A DNA stretch of 64,000 nt from Pseudomonas sp. WS 5079 (GTDB lineage Bacteria; Pseudomonadota; Gammaproteobacteria; Pseudomonadales; Pseudomonadaceae). Positions 35,750 through 48,011 of the stretch are shown in pieces. The translations under genes and the position numbers were made by a program. The stretch is from NCBI RefSeq assembly GCF_012985465.1, contig NZ_JAAQWN010000005.1, positions 124,001 through 188,000 of the forward strand. Direction: 5' to 3'. Within the stretch, counting starts at the first letter, position 1, and each line of letters starts with the position of its first letter. Under the pieces are notes generated by a model. That model did no database searches and had not been told where the DNA came from. It saw only the letters and a list, made by a program, of their open reading frames with translations.

Positions 35750-35778
35750 AAAGGCCGCCTGTGAAGGCGGCCTTTATT
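35750..35778 (-). terminator. topA terminator
   Basis: The stem AAGGCCGCC-TGTGAA-GGCGGCCTT is followed on the minus strand by TTTTGTTTTG. It ends topA. Confidence 0.88.
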
Positions 35779-35795
35779 TCAATGCAGGAGCGGGA

Positions 35796-38417
35796 TCAAG
35801 CGCCCTGGCGCTTGTCCTCGACCTTCCACTTGCCACCGTCGTAGAACGCCTTCCAGCCCGTAGGCTTGCCGTCCACTTCAGTCTGCACGTACTGCTCCTT
35901 GGTCTTGCGGCTGTAGCGGATCACGGCCGGACGACCGTCGGGATCCTTCTTCGGCGCTTCGCACAGGAAGTGGTACTTGGGATCGATCTCGTCCTTGTGC
36001 GGCACGATCTCCATCACCAGCGGTGCACGGGTCTCGCGGTTTTTCGGGAACTGGCTGGCGGCCAGGAACAGGCCCGAAGCGCCGTCACGCAGGATGTAGG
36101 TGTCGTTGACCTTCTCGCACTTGAGCTCGGGCATCTTCACCGGATCCATCTTCGGCGGCGCCGCGTCACCGCTTTTCAGCAGCTTGCGGGTGTTCTTGCA
36201 GGTCGGATTGGTGCAACCGAAGAACTTGCCGAAGCGACCGGTCTTGAGCTGCATCTCGCTGCCGCACTTGTCGCATTCCAAGCTCGGGCCTTCATAGCCC
36301 TTGATGCGATAGGTGCCTTCTTCAATCTCGTAGCCGTTGCAATCGGGGTTGTTACCGCAGATGTGCAGCTTGTGCTTCTCGTCCAGCAGGTAGGCATCCA
36401 TGGCCGTGCTGCAGATCGGGCAACGGTGCTTGCCACGCAAAACCAGCGACTCGGATTCACCCTCGTCGTCAGCGGCGATTTCATCACCCGGCACCAGGTT
36501 GACGGTGGCCTTGCAGCGCTCTTTGGGCGGCAGGCTATAGCCCGAGCAACCCAGGAACACACCGGTAGACGCGGTACGGATCTGCATCGGCCGGCCGCAG
36601 GTGGTGCACGGAATATCCGTCATCACCGGCTGGTTGGCGCGCATGCCGTTTTCCGGGCTCTCGGCTACTTCGAGTTTTTTCTTGAAGTCACCATAGAACT
36701 CGTCGAGGACGTTTTTCCAATCGCGCTCGCCCTGGGCCACGTCATCGAGGTTCTCTTCCATGCCGGCGGTAAAGCCGTAGTCCATCAGGTTGGAGAAACT
36801 CTCGGACAAACGCTCGGTAACGATATCGCCCATCTTTTCCGAATAGAAACGACGGTTATGCAGGGCCACGTAGCCGCGGTCCTGGATGGTGGAGATGATC
36901 GCCGCGTAGGTCGAAGGACGACCAATACCGCGTTTTTCCATTTCCTTGACCAGGCTGGCTTCCGAATAACGGGGTGGCGGCTTGGTGAAGTGCTGGCTCG
37001 GGTCGAGCTTGATCAGCTTCAGCGCATCGCCCTGGGCCATGTCTGGCAGGACGTCGTCATCGCCCGGCTTGGCAATTTGCGGCATCACGCGGGTATAGCC
37101 GTCGAACTTGAGGATACGACCCTTGGCGCGCAGCTCGAAGTCCCCGGCACCCACTGTGACGGTCGTGGACAGGTATTGCGCCGGCAGCATCTGGCAAGCC
37201 AGGAATTGGCGCCAGATCAACTCGTAGAGGCGCTCAGCGTCGCGCTCCATGCCGCTCAGCTTGCTTGGCTCGGTATTGGCATCGGAGGGACGAATCGCTT
37301 CGTGGGCCTCTTGTGCGCCTTCCTTGCTGCTATAGACGTTTGGCTTCTCCGGCAGGTACTTCTTGCCGAATTCGCTTTCAATATAAGTACGCGCCATCGC
37401 CACCGCGTCCACCGACAGGTTGGTGGAGTCGGTACGCATATAAGTGATGTAGCCCGCTTCGTACAGACGCTGGGCCATCATCATCGTCTTCTTCACGCCA
37501 AAGCCCAGGCGGTTGCTCGCGGCCTGTTGCAGGGTGGAGGTGATGAACGGCGCCGACGGCTTGCTGCTGGTGGGCTTGTCTTCACGCTTGACGATGCTGT
37601 AGCTGGAAGCTTTGAGCTTCTCCAGCGCGGCCATGGCCTGGGCTTCGTTGAGCGGCTTGAAGGCCTCGCCTTTCTCGCGGGCCACTTCAAAGCGCACGTT
37701 ATTGCCCTTGGCGGTGCCGAGGTCCGCGTGGACTTCCCAGTACTCTTCAGGGTTGAACGCACGAATCTCGCGCTCACGCTCCACCACCAGCTTGACCGCT
37801 ACCGATTGCACACGACCAGCGGACAGGCCACGGGCGATCTTCGCCCACAACAGCGGCGAGACCATGTAGCCGACCACGCGATCGAGGAAGCGCCGAGCCT
37901 GCTGGGCATTGACGCGGTCGATGTCCAGTTCGCCCGGCTTGGAGAAGGCTTCCTGGATCGCCTTCTTGGTGATTTCGTTGAACACCACGCGTTTATAGCG
38001 GCTGTCGTCCCCACCGATGGCTTCGCGCAGGTGCCAGGCAATGGCTTCCCCTTCGCGGTCCAAGTCCGTCGCGAGATAGATGGTGTCAGCATCCTTGGCG
38101 AGCCGGCGCAGCTCCTCGATCACCTTTTCCTTGCCCGGAAGGATTTCGTACTTGGCCTTCCAGCCATGATCCGGGTCCACACCCATGCGCGAGACCAGCT
38201 GCTTGCGCGCCTTCTCTTTAGGCGAGAGCACCGGACCTTCGCCCGCAGCCGCCTTGCCGCGCTTGGCAGCAGGCTCCTTGCTGGCGCTAGCCGAACCGCT
38301 GGTGGGCAGGTCTCGGATATGGCCGATACTCGACTTCACCACGTACTCGTTACCCAAGTACTTGTTGATGGTCTTGGCCTTAGCCGGGGATTCCACAATG
38401 ACCAGCGATTTGCCCAT
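35796..38417 (-). CDS. topA: DNA topoisomerase I
   Basis: TopA relaxes negative supercoils as a type IA enzyme. The 873-residue protein has the TOPRIM domain (E9 in [11 protein letters not shown]118, D120 and E122 in ATDLDREGE) and active-site Y326 in [11 protein letters not shown]-terminal zinc-finger domains follow, with [20 protein letters not shown] and CTNPTC. A low-complexity Ala/Lys/Ser insertion (about 42-62) sits inside the TOPRIM domain. I start at 38417 ([10 protein letters not shown]), the family start. Confidence 0.97.
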   Translation of the reverse strand: MGKSLVIVESPAKAKTINKYLGNEYVVKSSIGHIRDLPTSGSASASKEPAAKRGKAAAGEGPVLSPKEKARKQLVSRMGVDPDHGWKAKYEILPGKEKVIEELRRLAKDADTIYLATDLDREGEAIAWHLREAIGGDDSRYKRVVFNEITKKAIQEAFSKPGELDIDRVNAQQARRFLDRVVGYMVSPLLWAKIARGLSAGRVQSVAVKLVVEREREIRAFNPEEYWEVHADLGTAKGNNVRFEVAREKGEAFKPLNEAQAMAALEKLKASSYSIVKREDKPTSSKPSAPFITSTLQQAASNRLGFGVKKTMMMAQRLYEAGYITYMRTDSTNLSVDAVAMARTYIESEFGKKYLPEKPNVYSSKEGAQEAHEAIRPSDANTEPSKLSGMERDAERLYELIWRQFLACQMLPAQYLSTTVTVGAGDFELRAKGRILKFDGYTRVMPQIAKPGDDDVLPDMAQGDALKLIKLDPSQHFTKPPPRYSEASLVKEMEKRGIGRPSTYAAIISTIQDRGYVALHNRRFYSEKMGDIVTERLSESFSNLMDYGFTAGMEENLDDVAQGERDWKNVLDEFYGDFKKKLEVAESPENGMRANQPVMTDIPCTTCGRPMQIRTASTGVFLGCSGYSLPPKERCKATVNLVPGDEIAADDEGESESLVLRGKHRCPICSTAMDAYLLDEKHKLHICGNNPDCNGYEIEEGTYRIKGYEGPSLECDKCGSEMQLKTGRFGKFFGCTNPTCKNTRKLLKSGDAAPPKMDPVKMPELKCEKVNDTYILRDGASGLFLAASQFPKNRETRAPLVMEIVPHKDEIDPKYHFLCEAPKKDPDGRPAVIRYSRKTKEQYVQTEVDGKPTGWKAFYDGGKWKVEDKRQGA

Positions 38418-38531
38418 GGATCGGAAAATTCCTGAATTCGAGAAGAGAAAGGCGGTTGGCGCCTGACGCGGCAACGCTATATATAGTGGCAACACAGTGA
38501 GGTCAAGCACAGCATTCTGCGCAACCTGCCG

Positions 38532-38768
38532 TTATTGCCCTGAAAAAAGACTGGGTTCGACCTGCACCAAAGCAAAGCGCGGGACCTGCTTGCCGTCAAC
38601 TTCGACGGTCTCCAGGAACATGCTCAAGGGGCGCACCCAAAAGCCGTAATCGCCATACAGTGCTTGGTAGAACACCACTTCTTCTTCGGTCTCGGAGTGC
38701 CGCGCCACATTAAAAACGCGGTACTTGGGACCTTTATAATGCTGGTAGAGCCCTGGTTCGACTTTCAT
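38532..38768 (-). CDS. DUF1653 domain-containing protein
   Basis: The 78-residue single-domain protein starts MKVEPGLYQHYKGPKYRVFN. Motifs GLYQHYKG, VVFYQALYGDYGFWVRP and DGKQVPRFALV define DUF1653, a small beta-rich family. It lies between topA and fadA on the same strand, after an AT-rich stretch that could hold a promoter. Function unknown. Confidence 0.92.
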   Translation of the reverse strand: MKVEPGLYQHYKGPKYRVFNVARHSETEEEVVFYQALYGDYGFWVRPLSMFLETVEVDGKQVPRFALVQVEPSLFSGQ

Positions 38769-38810
38769 GCTCTGGCCCTCTTACAAAATTTATAAAAAAA
38801 ATTAAAAATT

Positions 38811-38847
38811 CCAAAAAACAAAAGCCGGGGCACTGGGCCCCGGCTTC
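38811..38847 (-). terminator. fadBA terminator
   Basis: The stem AGCCGGGG-CACTGGG-CCCCGGCT is followed on the minus strand by a TTTTGTTTTTT tract. It lies just after the fadA stop. Confidence 0.9.
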
Positions 38848-38861
38848 CGTCAACCCAACGC

Positions 38862-42214
<3,353 letters not shown>

Positions 42215-42274
42215 CAACTGATCTCCACGATATGGAAGCTGAACAGTACACATCGGACGCTGGCCCCTGGTCGG

Positions 42275-42296
42275 GCATTGATCACTTCGTCAATGC
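42275..42296. promoter_or_regulatory. Inverted repeat upstream of fadB
   Basis: GCATTGA (42275-42281) and TCAATGC (42290-42296) are exact inverted arms with an 8-bp spacer, 60 bp before the fadB ATG. It could be an operator or a leader stem-loop; no regulator is assigned. Confidence 0.4.
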
Positions 42297-42363
42297 TCAT
42301 ACCAACGCGCCAGGCACACCCGCCAATGCGATAGTCGGGATTATGTATGAGATGCCTGACAGA

Positions 42364-42390
42364 CAAACACTCAATTCATACGCCCGTTTG
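42364..42390. promoter_or_regulatory. PsrA-like half-sites upstream of fadB
   Basis: CAAAC (42364-42368) and GTTTG (42386-42390) match the two halves of the PsrA operator but are 17 bp apart instead of 2-4. PsrA control of fadBA is reported in P. aeruginosa; these weak half-sites are only a possible trace of it here. Confidence 0.25.
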
Positions 42391-42577
42391 ATTTGGGTAC
42401 GCCACCTTCAGCCAATTCCGGGCAATTGTCAATCGCCCGAAAGCGCCGTAAAAACGCGACTTTTCAGTCATTTCATAACCGCCAAGGCTAATCAATGCGC
42501 AGGCATTCACCCGATCAATAATGCGAAAGAGCCAGCAACGGCCTGTACAGCGGCGGATATCCGGCTAGGCTAGCCGC

Positions 42578-42675
42578 ATGTGAGAACGCCTGTGCGAATG
42601 CGCGGCGTGACGAATTACAGATTTACCGGCCTGCCTGGCCAGTTCCAGCCCGATGATGATGTCGGGCTTTTTATT
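42578..42675 (+). ncRNA. Candidate small RNA, about 95 nt
   Basis: A 5' stem-loop (ACGCC, 3-nt bulge, GCG, AATG loop, CGC, GGCGT; 42586-42608) is followed by an unpaired AT-rich linker (ACGAATTACAGATTTACC), a small GGCC hairpin, and a classic rho-independent terminator (42647-42675). No + strand gene lies upstream that would need this terminator. CTAGGCT (about 42565-42571) resembles an RpoS-type -10 at the right distance. The layout fits an Hfq-binding sRNA. I cannot confirm whether it is a known Pseudomonas sRNA such as RgsA/P16. Confidence 0.4.
42647..42675 (+). terminator. Rho-independent terminator of candidate sRNA
   Basis: The stem AGCCCGA/TCGGGCT with loop TGATGATG is followed by TTTTATT on the + strand. 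There is no matching T run on the other strand, so it acts rightward. Confidence 0.85.
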
Positions 42676-42713
42676 GCCTACGTTTTATTGCCGGCGATGG
42701 CGTGCTCAACGGC

Positions 42714-42740
42714 CCTATCGCCGGCAAGCCGGTTCCTACA
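42714..42740. repeat. Degenerate REP element
   Basis: CCTATCGCCGGCAAGCCGGT followed by TCCTACA is a GCCGGC-type REP arm next to the end of the following minus-strand gene. Confidence 0.55.
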
Positions 42741-42746
42741 GGTGTG

Positions 42747-43184
42747 TCAGGCCAAGGCCTTGAGTAACGCACTGATGGCCTGCAAGTCGCTGGACTCGCC
42801 CTTCTCACCCCAATACACGGCGATCATTTGCTTGTCCGCCTCCACTTTGTAGACATTGGCCGGCAGCGTTGCAAAATGCGGCAACAACTTCTCGTCCACG
42901 CAGGTTTCCTGCCATTGGTTGACCCACACCCCGGGCTCCTGCTGCCAGTAAACCCAGAGTGCGGGTTTGCTGCCGCGCCGTGGCCGACAGTACTGCGCAC
43001 AGGGGCTGGGCGGCTCTTGCTTGAGCCAGTGCGGCCACTCCTGGGGCGACAATTGCATCGCCAGGCCGATGCGGCGCGCCTCCATGCGCAGGGCCATGCG
43101 CCCGCTCTGGTGGCGCGACGGTCGCAACCATGCCAGGGGGCTCAAGACCACTAGAAGGATTGACACCACTATCCAGACCGTCAT
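42747..43184 (-). CDS. Hypothetical membrane-anchored protein (PA3016-like)
   Basis: The 145-residue protein has an N-terminal hydrophobic helix (MTVWIVVSILLVVLSPLAWL) and then a soluble domain with GRMALRMEARRIGLAMQL, WVYWQQEPGVWVNQWQ and MIAVYWGEKGES. It should be anchored in the inner membrane by its N-terminus. It is divergent from the universal stress gene. Function unknown. Confidence 0.78.
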   Translation of the reverse strand: MTVWIVVSILLVVLSPLAWLRPSRHQSGRMALRMEARRIGLAMQLSPQEWPHWLKQEPPSPCAQYCRPRRGSKPALWVYWQQEPGVWVNQWQETCVDEKLLPHFATLPANVYKVEADKQMIAVYWGEKGESSDLQAISALLKALA

Positions 43185-43216
43185 ATGTGTACTCCCGAAT
43201 TTCTAGATGAGCGGAT

Positions 43217-43257
43217 TTGACCTGACTCAACCCCATCCGCTTGAAAGCAGCCATACT
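43217..43257 (+). promoter_or_regulatory. Anr/FNR box and -10 element of the universal stress gene
   Basis: TTGACCTGACTCAA (43217-43230) matches the TTGA-N6-TCAA form of the Anr/FNR site. A -10-like CATACT (43252-43257) puts the start near 43264, so the box centre is close to -41, the position for class II activation. Anr control of universal stress proteins is reported in P. aeruginosa. Confidence 0.7.
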
Positions 43258-43289
43258 GAACTTATTGCAGTCCCCTGGAGGAACGCCTC

Positions 43290-43727
43290 ATGACTTACGA
43301 ACATATTCTGGTCGCCGTGGACCTGACCGAAGAGTGCGATCCGGTGATCAAGCGCGCCGTGGCCATTGCCGGCGATACCGTGAAGCTGTCCCTGGTGCAT
43401 ATCGTCGAACCCATGGCCATGGCCTTTGGCGGCGACGTGCCGATGGATCTTTCGCAACTGCAACAGCAGCAGTTCGACCAGGCCAAGGAGCGCCTGGACC
43501 GACTGATTGACAAGTATCCCGCGCTGAAAAAAGACCAAAGCCACCTGACCTATGGCCAGCCGCGCCAGGAAATCCACCACCTGGCCAAGGAACAGAGCTG
43601 CGACCTGATCGTGGTCGGCAGCCATGGTCGTCACGGCTTGGCGTTGCTGCTGGGCTCCACTGCCAACGATGTACTGCACGGCGCGCCTTGCGACGTACTG
43701 GCAGTGAAGCTGGTAAAAAGCTCGTAA
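43290..43727 (+). CDS. Universal stress protein (UspA family)
   Basis: The 145-residue single-domain protein has the Usp fold: YEHILVAVDLTEECDPV at the start and VVGSHGRHGLALLLGSTANDVLHGAPCDVLAV at the end. The G-x2-G-x9-G(S/T) ATP-binding pattern is GRHGLALLLGST. GGAGG precedes the start. An Anr-type promoter lies upstream, so expression is probably raised at low oxygen, helping survival without respiration. Confidence 0.93.
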   Translation: MTYEHILVAVDLTEECDPVIKRAVAIAGDTVKLSLVHIVEPMAMAFGGDVPMDLSQLQQQQFDQAKERLDRLIDKYPALKKDQSHLTYGQPRQEIHHLAKEQSCDLIVVGSHGRHGLALLLGSTANDVLHGAPCDVLAVKLVKSS

Positions 43728-43744
43728 GAACACTGCAAATCAAA

Positions 43745-43833
43745 TGTAGGAGCTGGCTTGCCTGCGATAGCAGTCTGTCAGTTGATACATCTGGTGGCTG
43801 GCATACCGCTATCGCAGGCAAGCCAGCTCCTAC
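43745..43833. repeat. REPIN downstream of universal stress gene
   Basis: TGTAGGAGCTGGCTTGCCTG and an inverted partner ending GCCAGCTCCTACC enclose about 45 bp between the convergent usp and uup genes. Both arms are of the CTGGC class. Confidence 0.92.
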
Positions 43834-43852
43834 CTATTGAAGTGCGTTTCAT

Positions 43853-43889
43853 ATAAAAAAACCGGTGCTCGTAAGAGCGCCGGTTTTTT
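43853..43889. terminator. Bidirectional terminator between usp and uup
   Basis: An AAAAAAACCGG stem with matching CCGGTTTTTTAT and a TAAG loop region lies between the two convergent genes. Confidence 0.9.
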
Positions 43890-43905
43890 ATTGCCGCTAA
43901 ATCAA

Positions 43906-45822
43906 TCAGGCATCCAGCTCGGCCCAACGCTCAACCAATACTTCCAGCTCCTGGTTCAGCTTCTCAAGGGACTCGATGACCTTGGCCGTTTCTGCCGCAG
44001 GACGCAGGTAGAAACCCGCGTCAGCCATGTCGGCCTCCACGCCAGCGATCTGCTTTTCCTTGGCCTCGATCTCACCCGGCAGGGCTTCGAGCTCACGCTG
44101 CAGCTTGTAGCTGAGCTTCTTCTTGGCGGCCGGCGCGGCTTCTTGAACCGGCGCAGCAGCCGCCGGTGCAACCACCGCAGAGTTCAAGTCGGCCTTGCCG
44201 GACTTGCTCTCGGTCACACCCAGCAGGCGCGGCGAGCCGCCCTGGCGCAGCCAGTCCTGGTAACCACCGACGTATTCGCGCACCTTGCCTTCACCCTCGA
44301 AGACCAGGGTGCTGGTGACCACGTTGTCGAGGAATGCCCGGTCGTGGCTGACCATCAGCACGGTGCCGTTGAACGTCAGCAGGACCTCTTCCAACAACTC
44401 CAGCGTTTCCACGTCGAGGTCGTTGGTCGGTTCGTCGAGCACCAGCAGGTTGGCCGGCTTGCTGAACAGCTTGGCCAGCAGCAGACGCGCACGCTCACCG
44501 CCAGACAACGCCTTGACCGGCGTACGCGCACGTTGCGGGCTGAACAGGAAGTCCCCCAGGTAGCTCAGCACGTGGCGGCTCTGGCCGTCGATGTCGATAA
44601 AGTCGCGGCCTTCAGCGACGTTGTCGATCACGGTCTTTTCCAGGTCCAACTGGTGGCGCAGTTGGTCGAAGTAGGCCACGTCGATGCGCGTGCCCTCTTC
44701 CACGGTACCGCTGGTCGGTTGCAGGCCACTGAGCATCAGCTTGAGCAAGGTGGTCTTGCCGGTACCGTTGGCGCCCAGCAGGCCGATGCGGTCGCCGCGC
44801 TGCAGGACCATGGAGAAGTCCTTGATCAGGAACGGGCCATCCGGGTGATGGAAGCTGACGTTCTCCAGGACCATGACCTGCTTGCCCGACTTGTCGGCGG
44901 TATCGAGCTGGATATTGGCCTTGCCAGTGCGTTCGCGACGCTCGCTACGCTCCACACGCAAGGCTTTCAGGGCCCGTACGCGGCCTTCGTTACGGGTGCG
45001 GCGGGCCTTGATGCCCTGGCGGATCCAGACTTCTTCCTGGGCCAGTTTCTTGTCGAACAGCGCGTTGGCGGTTTCTTCGGCGGACAGCGCGGCCTCTTTG
45101 TGCACGAGGAAGCTGGCGTAGTCGCCGTTCCAGTCGATCAGGCCGCCGCGATCCAGTTCGAGGATGCGCGTGGCGAGGTTCTGCAGGAAGGAACGGTCGT
45201 GCGTGATGAACAACACGGCGCCCTGGAAGTCCTTGAGGGCTTCTTCAAGCCAGGCAATCGCGCCGATATCCAGGTGGTTGGTCGGTTCGTCGAGCAGCAG
45301 CAGGTCCGGCTCGGAAACCAGGGCCTGGGCCAGCAGGACGCGGCGACGCCAGCCGCCGGACAATTCGGCGAGGGTCTTGTCGGCCGGCAGTTGCAGGCGG
45401 CTCAAGGTGCTGTCGACCAATTGCTGCAAGCGCCAGCCATCACGGGCTTCAAGGTCTTGCTGGACGTGCATCAGTTTGTCCAGGTCGGCATCGGTGACGC
45501 AGTTCTGCGCCAGGTGATGGTATTGGGCAAGCAATGCGCCCACGCCGTCGAGGCCTTCGGCAACCACGTCGAACACGGTCCGTTCGTCGGCCACCGGCAA
45601 TTCTTGCGGCAATTCGCCGATCTTCAGGCCCGGGGCGCGCCACACGGAGCCGTCATCGGGCTTCTGGTCGCCTTTTACCAGCTTCATCATGCTGGACTTG
45701 CCGGTGCCGTTGCGGCCGATGATGCACACCCGCTCACCACGGGCGATCTGCCAGGACACCTTGTCCAACAACGGCATAGCGCCGAAAGCAAGGGACACAT
45801 CGCTGAATTTGAGCAGGGTCAT
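43906..45822 (-). CDS. uup: ABC-F family ATPase Uup
   Basis: Uup is a soluble ABC-F protein with two ATPase domains and no membrane part; the family acts on ribosomes or Holliday junctions, and uup mutants show more precise transposon excision. The 638-residue protein has Walker A GRNGTGKSS (36-44) and GANGTGKTT, signatures LSGGWRRR and LSGGERAR, and Walker B LLLLDEPTNHLD and LLVLDEPTNDLD. An Ala/Pro-rich linker leads to a C-terminal coiled coil (about 555-638) typical of Uup. I start at 45822 (MTLLKFSDVS) behind GGAG. Confidence 0.94.
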   Translation of the reverse strand: MTLLKFSDVSLAFGAMPLLDKVSWQIARGERVCIIGRNGTGKSSMMKLVKGDQKPDDGSVWRAPGLKIGELPQELPVADERTVFDVVAEGLDGVGALLAQYHHLAQNCVTDADLDKLMHVQQDLEARDGWRLQQLVDSTLSRLQLPADKTLAELSGGWRRRVLLAQALVSEPDLLLLDEPTNHLDIGAIAWLEEALKDFQGAVLFITHDRSFLQNLATRILELDRGGLIDWNGDYASFLVHKEAALSAEETANALFDKKLAQEEVWIRQGIKARRTRNEGRVRALKALRVERSERRERTGKANIQLDTADKSGKQVMVLENVSFHHPDGPFLIKDFSMVLQRGDRIGLLGANGTGKTTLLKLMLSGLQPTSGTVEEGTRIDVAYFDQLRHQLDLEKTVIDNVAEGRDFIDIDGQSRHVLSYLGDFLFSPQRARTPVKALSGGERARLLLAKLFSKPANLLVLDEPTNDLDVETLELLEEVLLTFNGTVLMVSHDRAFLDNVVTSTLVFEGEGKVREYVGGYQDWLRQGGSPRLLGVTESKSGKADLNSAVVAPAAAAPVQEAAPAAKKKLSYKLQRELEALPGEIEAKEKQIAGVEADMADAGFYLRPAAETAKVIESLEKLNQELEVLVERWAELDA

Positions 45823-46034
45823 ACGCTTCTCCAAAAACTGGGCGCGCATTCTACCTGAGTTGGGGGGTGAAGCGGCCGGCATTTTCGTGCCCGACACGTT
45901 CTGTAGGACATTTCTTTAGAACTTCAGCGAAGCGGCCTGCAAAGCTTTCACCGGCTGCGGGCAAAAGGCTAAGCTAGGGGCAATCAGTGTCGGCGGCGCC
46001 GGCACTAGTCCTGATTTCTTTGCACGGACGTCTC

Positions 46035-47963
46035 ATGCGCAGTCGCCTTTTCAGCTTTTTATCTTGCCTGCTTCTTTCCTCCACCGCCGTCCAGACCGCC
46101 CAGGCAGTGGACCTGACCACCCAACGCCAATATTACGACCAAGCCAAGCGCGCCCTGGCCAAAGGCGATACCGGCCCCTACATGCAATACAGCCAGGCCC
46201 TGGCCGATTACCCGCTGACGCCGTACCTGGCCTACGACGAACTGACCGCTCGCCTGAAGTCCGCGAACAACCAGGAAATCGAACAGTTCCTGGCCAAGCA
46301 TGGCGACCTGCCCCAGGCCAACTGGATGAAGCTGCGCTGGTTACGCTGGCTGGCCGAGCGTGGTGATTGGCAGACCTTTGAAAAGTACTACGACGCCAAG
46401 CTCAATTTCACCGAGCTGGACTGCCTGCATGGCCAGTACCAGTTGAGCCACAACCTCAAGGCCGAAGGCTACAAGACTGCCGAAGCCCTGTGGATGACTG
46501 GCAAATCCCAACCGGCCGCCTGTGATGCCACGTTTGGCCAGTGGGCCGCCGCTGGGCAATTGACCGAACAGAAAATCTGGGACCGCGCCAAGCTGGCCGC
46601 CGAGGCCCGCAACTATCCCCTGGCCAACAGCCTGGTGAAAACCCTGCCCACCCTGGGCGCCCAGGGCCGCCTGATGGTGGATGTAGCGCAAAAGCCCACC
46701 ATGCTCAGCGACCCATCGCGCTTCCTGCCCGCCACTGAAGCCATGTCCGACGCCGTCGGCCTGGGCCTGCGCCGCCTGGCGCGCCAGGACCCGGAACAAG
46801 CCATGGCCCTGCTGGATGGGTATGCCAGCAGCATGCACTTCTCGCGCGACGAAAAAGTGTCCATCGCCCGGGAAATCGGCCTGACCTTGGCGCGCCGCTA
46901 CGACCCGCGCGCCCTGGACGTGATGACCAAATACGACCCGGAGCTGCGTGACAACACCGTCTCCGAATGGCGCCTGCGCCTGCTGCTGCGCCTGGCCCGC
47001 TGGGAAGATGCCTATCAATTGACCCGCAAGCTGCCCCAGGACCTGGCCACCACCAACCGCTGGCGCTATTGGCAGGCCCGCGCCCTGGAGCTGGCCGAGC
47101 CGAAGAACCCGCAAGCGCTGGTCCTGTACAAAGGCCTGGCAAAGGAGCGGGATTTTTATGGCTTCCTTGCCGCAGACCGCTCCCAGGCTCCGTATCAACT
47201 GAATAACCAGCCGCTGGTGATGAGCCAGGCCCTGGTCAACAAGGTGCGCAATACCCCGGGTGTACGCCGCGCCCTGGAGTTTTATGCCCGCGGCCAGATC
47301 GTCGACGGCCGCCGCGAGTGGTATCACGTCAGCCGTCACTTCAACCGTGACGAAATGGTCGCCCAGGCCAAGCTCGCCTATGACATGAAGTGGTACTTCC
47401 CGGCGATCCGCACCATCAGCCAAGCCAAGTACTGGGACGACCTGGACATCCGCTTCCCCATGGCCCACCGCGACACCCTGGTGCGGGAAGCCAAGGTCCG
47501 TGGCCTGCATTCGAGCTGGGTGTTTGCTATCACCCGCCAGGAAAGCGCGTTTATGGATGACGCCCGTTCCGGCGTCGGCGCCAGCGGCCTGATGCAATTG
47601 ATGCCCGCCACCGCCAAGGAAACCGCACGCAAGTTCAGCATTCCGCTGGCATCACCGCAGCAGGTGCTGGACCCGGACAAAAATATCCAGCTCGGCGCCG
47701 CCTACCTGAGCCAGGTCCACAGCCAGTTCAACGGCAACCGCGTGCTCGCTTCCGCCGCCTACAACGCCGGCCCTGGGCGCGTACGCCAATGGCTGCGTGG
47801 CGCGGACCACCTGAGTTTCGACGTGTGGGTGGAAAGCATCCCGTTCGACGAAACCCGCCAGTATGTGCAAAACGTGCTGTCTTATTCGGTGATCTACGGG
47901 CAAAAGCTCAATTCACCACAACCGCTGGTGGACTGGCACGAACGTTATTTCGATGACCTGTAG
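46035..47963 (+). CDS. slt: Soluble lytic murein transglycosylase
   Basis: Slt70 cleaves peptidoglycan between MurNAc and GlcNAc in the periplasm, leaving anhydro-MurNAc ends. The 642-residue protein has a signal peptide (MRSRLFSFLSCLLLSSTAVQ, then TAQA), a long superhelical U/L domain of alpha-helical repeats (about 30-470), and the catalytic domain with E503 in TRQESAF, GASGLMQLMPATA and AYNAGPGRVRQWL. ATG 46035 gives a proper signal peptide. It feeds the NagZ recycling route. Confidence 0.96.
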   Translation: MRSRLFSFLSCLLLSSTAVQTAQAVDLTTQRQYYDQAKRALAKGDTGPYMQYSQALADYPLTPYLAYDELTARLKSANNQEIEQFLAKHGDLPQANWMKLRWLRWLAERGDWQTFEKYYDAKLNFTELDCLHGQYQLSHNLKAEGYKTAEALWMTGKSQPAACDATFGQWAAAGQLTEQKIWDRAKLAAEARNYPLANSLVKTLPTLGAQGRLMVDVAQKPTMLSDPSRFLPATEAMSDAVGLGLRRLARQDPEQAMALLDGYASSMHFSRDEKVSIAREIGLTLARRYDPRALDVMTKYDPELRDNTVSEWRLRLLLRLARWEDAYQLTRKLPQDLATTNRWRYWQARALELAEPKNPQALVLYKGLAKERDFYGFLAADRSQAPYQLNNQPLVMSQALVNKVRNTPGVRRALEFYARGQIVDGRREWYHVSRHFNRDEMVAQAKLAYDMKWYFPAIRTISQAKYWDDLDIRFPMAHRDTLVREAKVRGLHSSWVFAITRQESAFMDDARSGVGASGLMQLMPATAKETARKFSIPLASPQQVLDPDKNIQLGAAYLSQVHSQFNGNRVLASAAYNAGPGRVRQWLRGADHLSFDVWVESIPFDETRQYVQNVLSYSVIYGQKLNSPQPLVDWHERYFDDL

Positions 47964-48002
47964 GAGCCGACCTGGCGATGGCGATCTCACGGACGCCATC
48001 GC
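47959..48002. repeat. Degenerate REP-like sequence
   Basis: TGTAGGAGCCGACCTGGCGA is a decayed REP arm that overlaps the slt stop and sits between slt and the convergent ABC exporter. GGCGATGGC/GCCATCGCC also forms an inverted repeat. Confidence 0.45.
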
Positions 48003-48011
48003 CAGCCCCCC

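Larger units (their letters stand above)
42215..42746. other. Long intergenic region upstream of fadB
   Basis: These 532 bp carry no credible protein gene. Going left to right, they hold an inverted repeat near fadB (42275-42296), two PsrA-like half-sites (42364-42390), a candidate small RNA with a terminator (42578-42675) and a degenerate REP (42714-42740). The fadBA promoter must lie in the first 200 bp. Confidence 0.7.

Noticed and set aside
35970..38435. Open frame of 821 codons on the plus strand opposite topA
   Set aside because: Antisense shadow with no family features; topA is certain.
42232..42573. Open frame of 113 codons on the plus strand in the fadB upstream region
   Set aside because: It begins inside the fadB leader, has no ribosome site and does not look like a protein with Pseudomonas codon bias. 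The interval is better read as regulatory DNA.
43837..45858. Open frame of 673 codons on the plus strand opposite uup
   Set aside because: Antisense shadow of uup, with Gln/His/Val-rich composition and no ribosome site.
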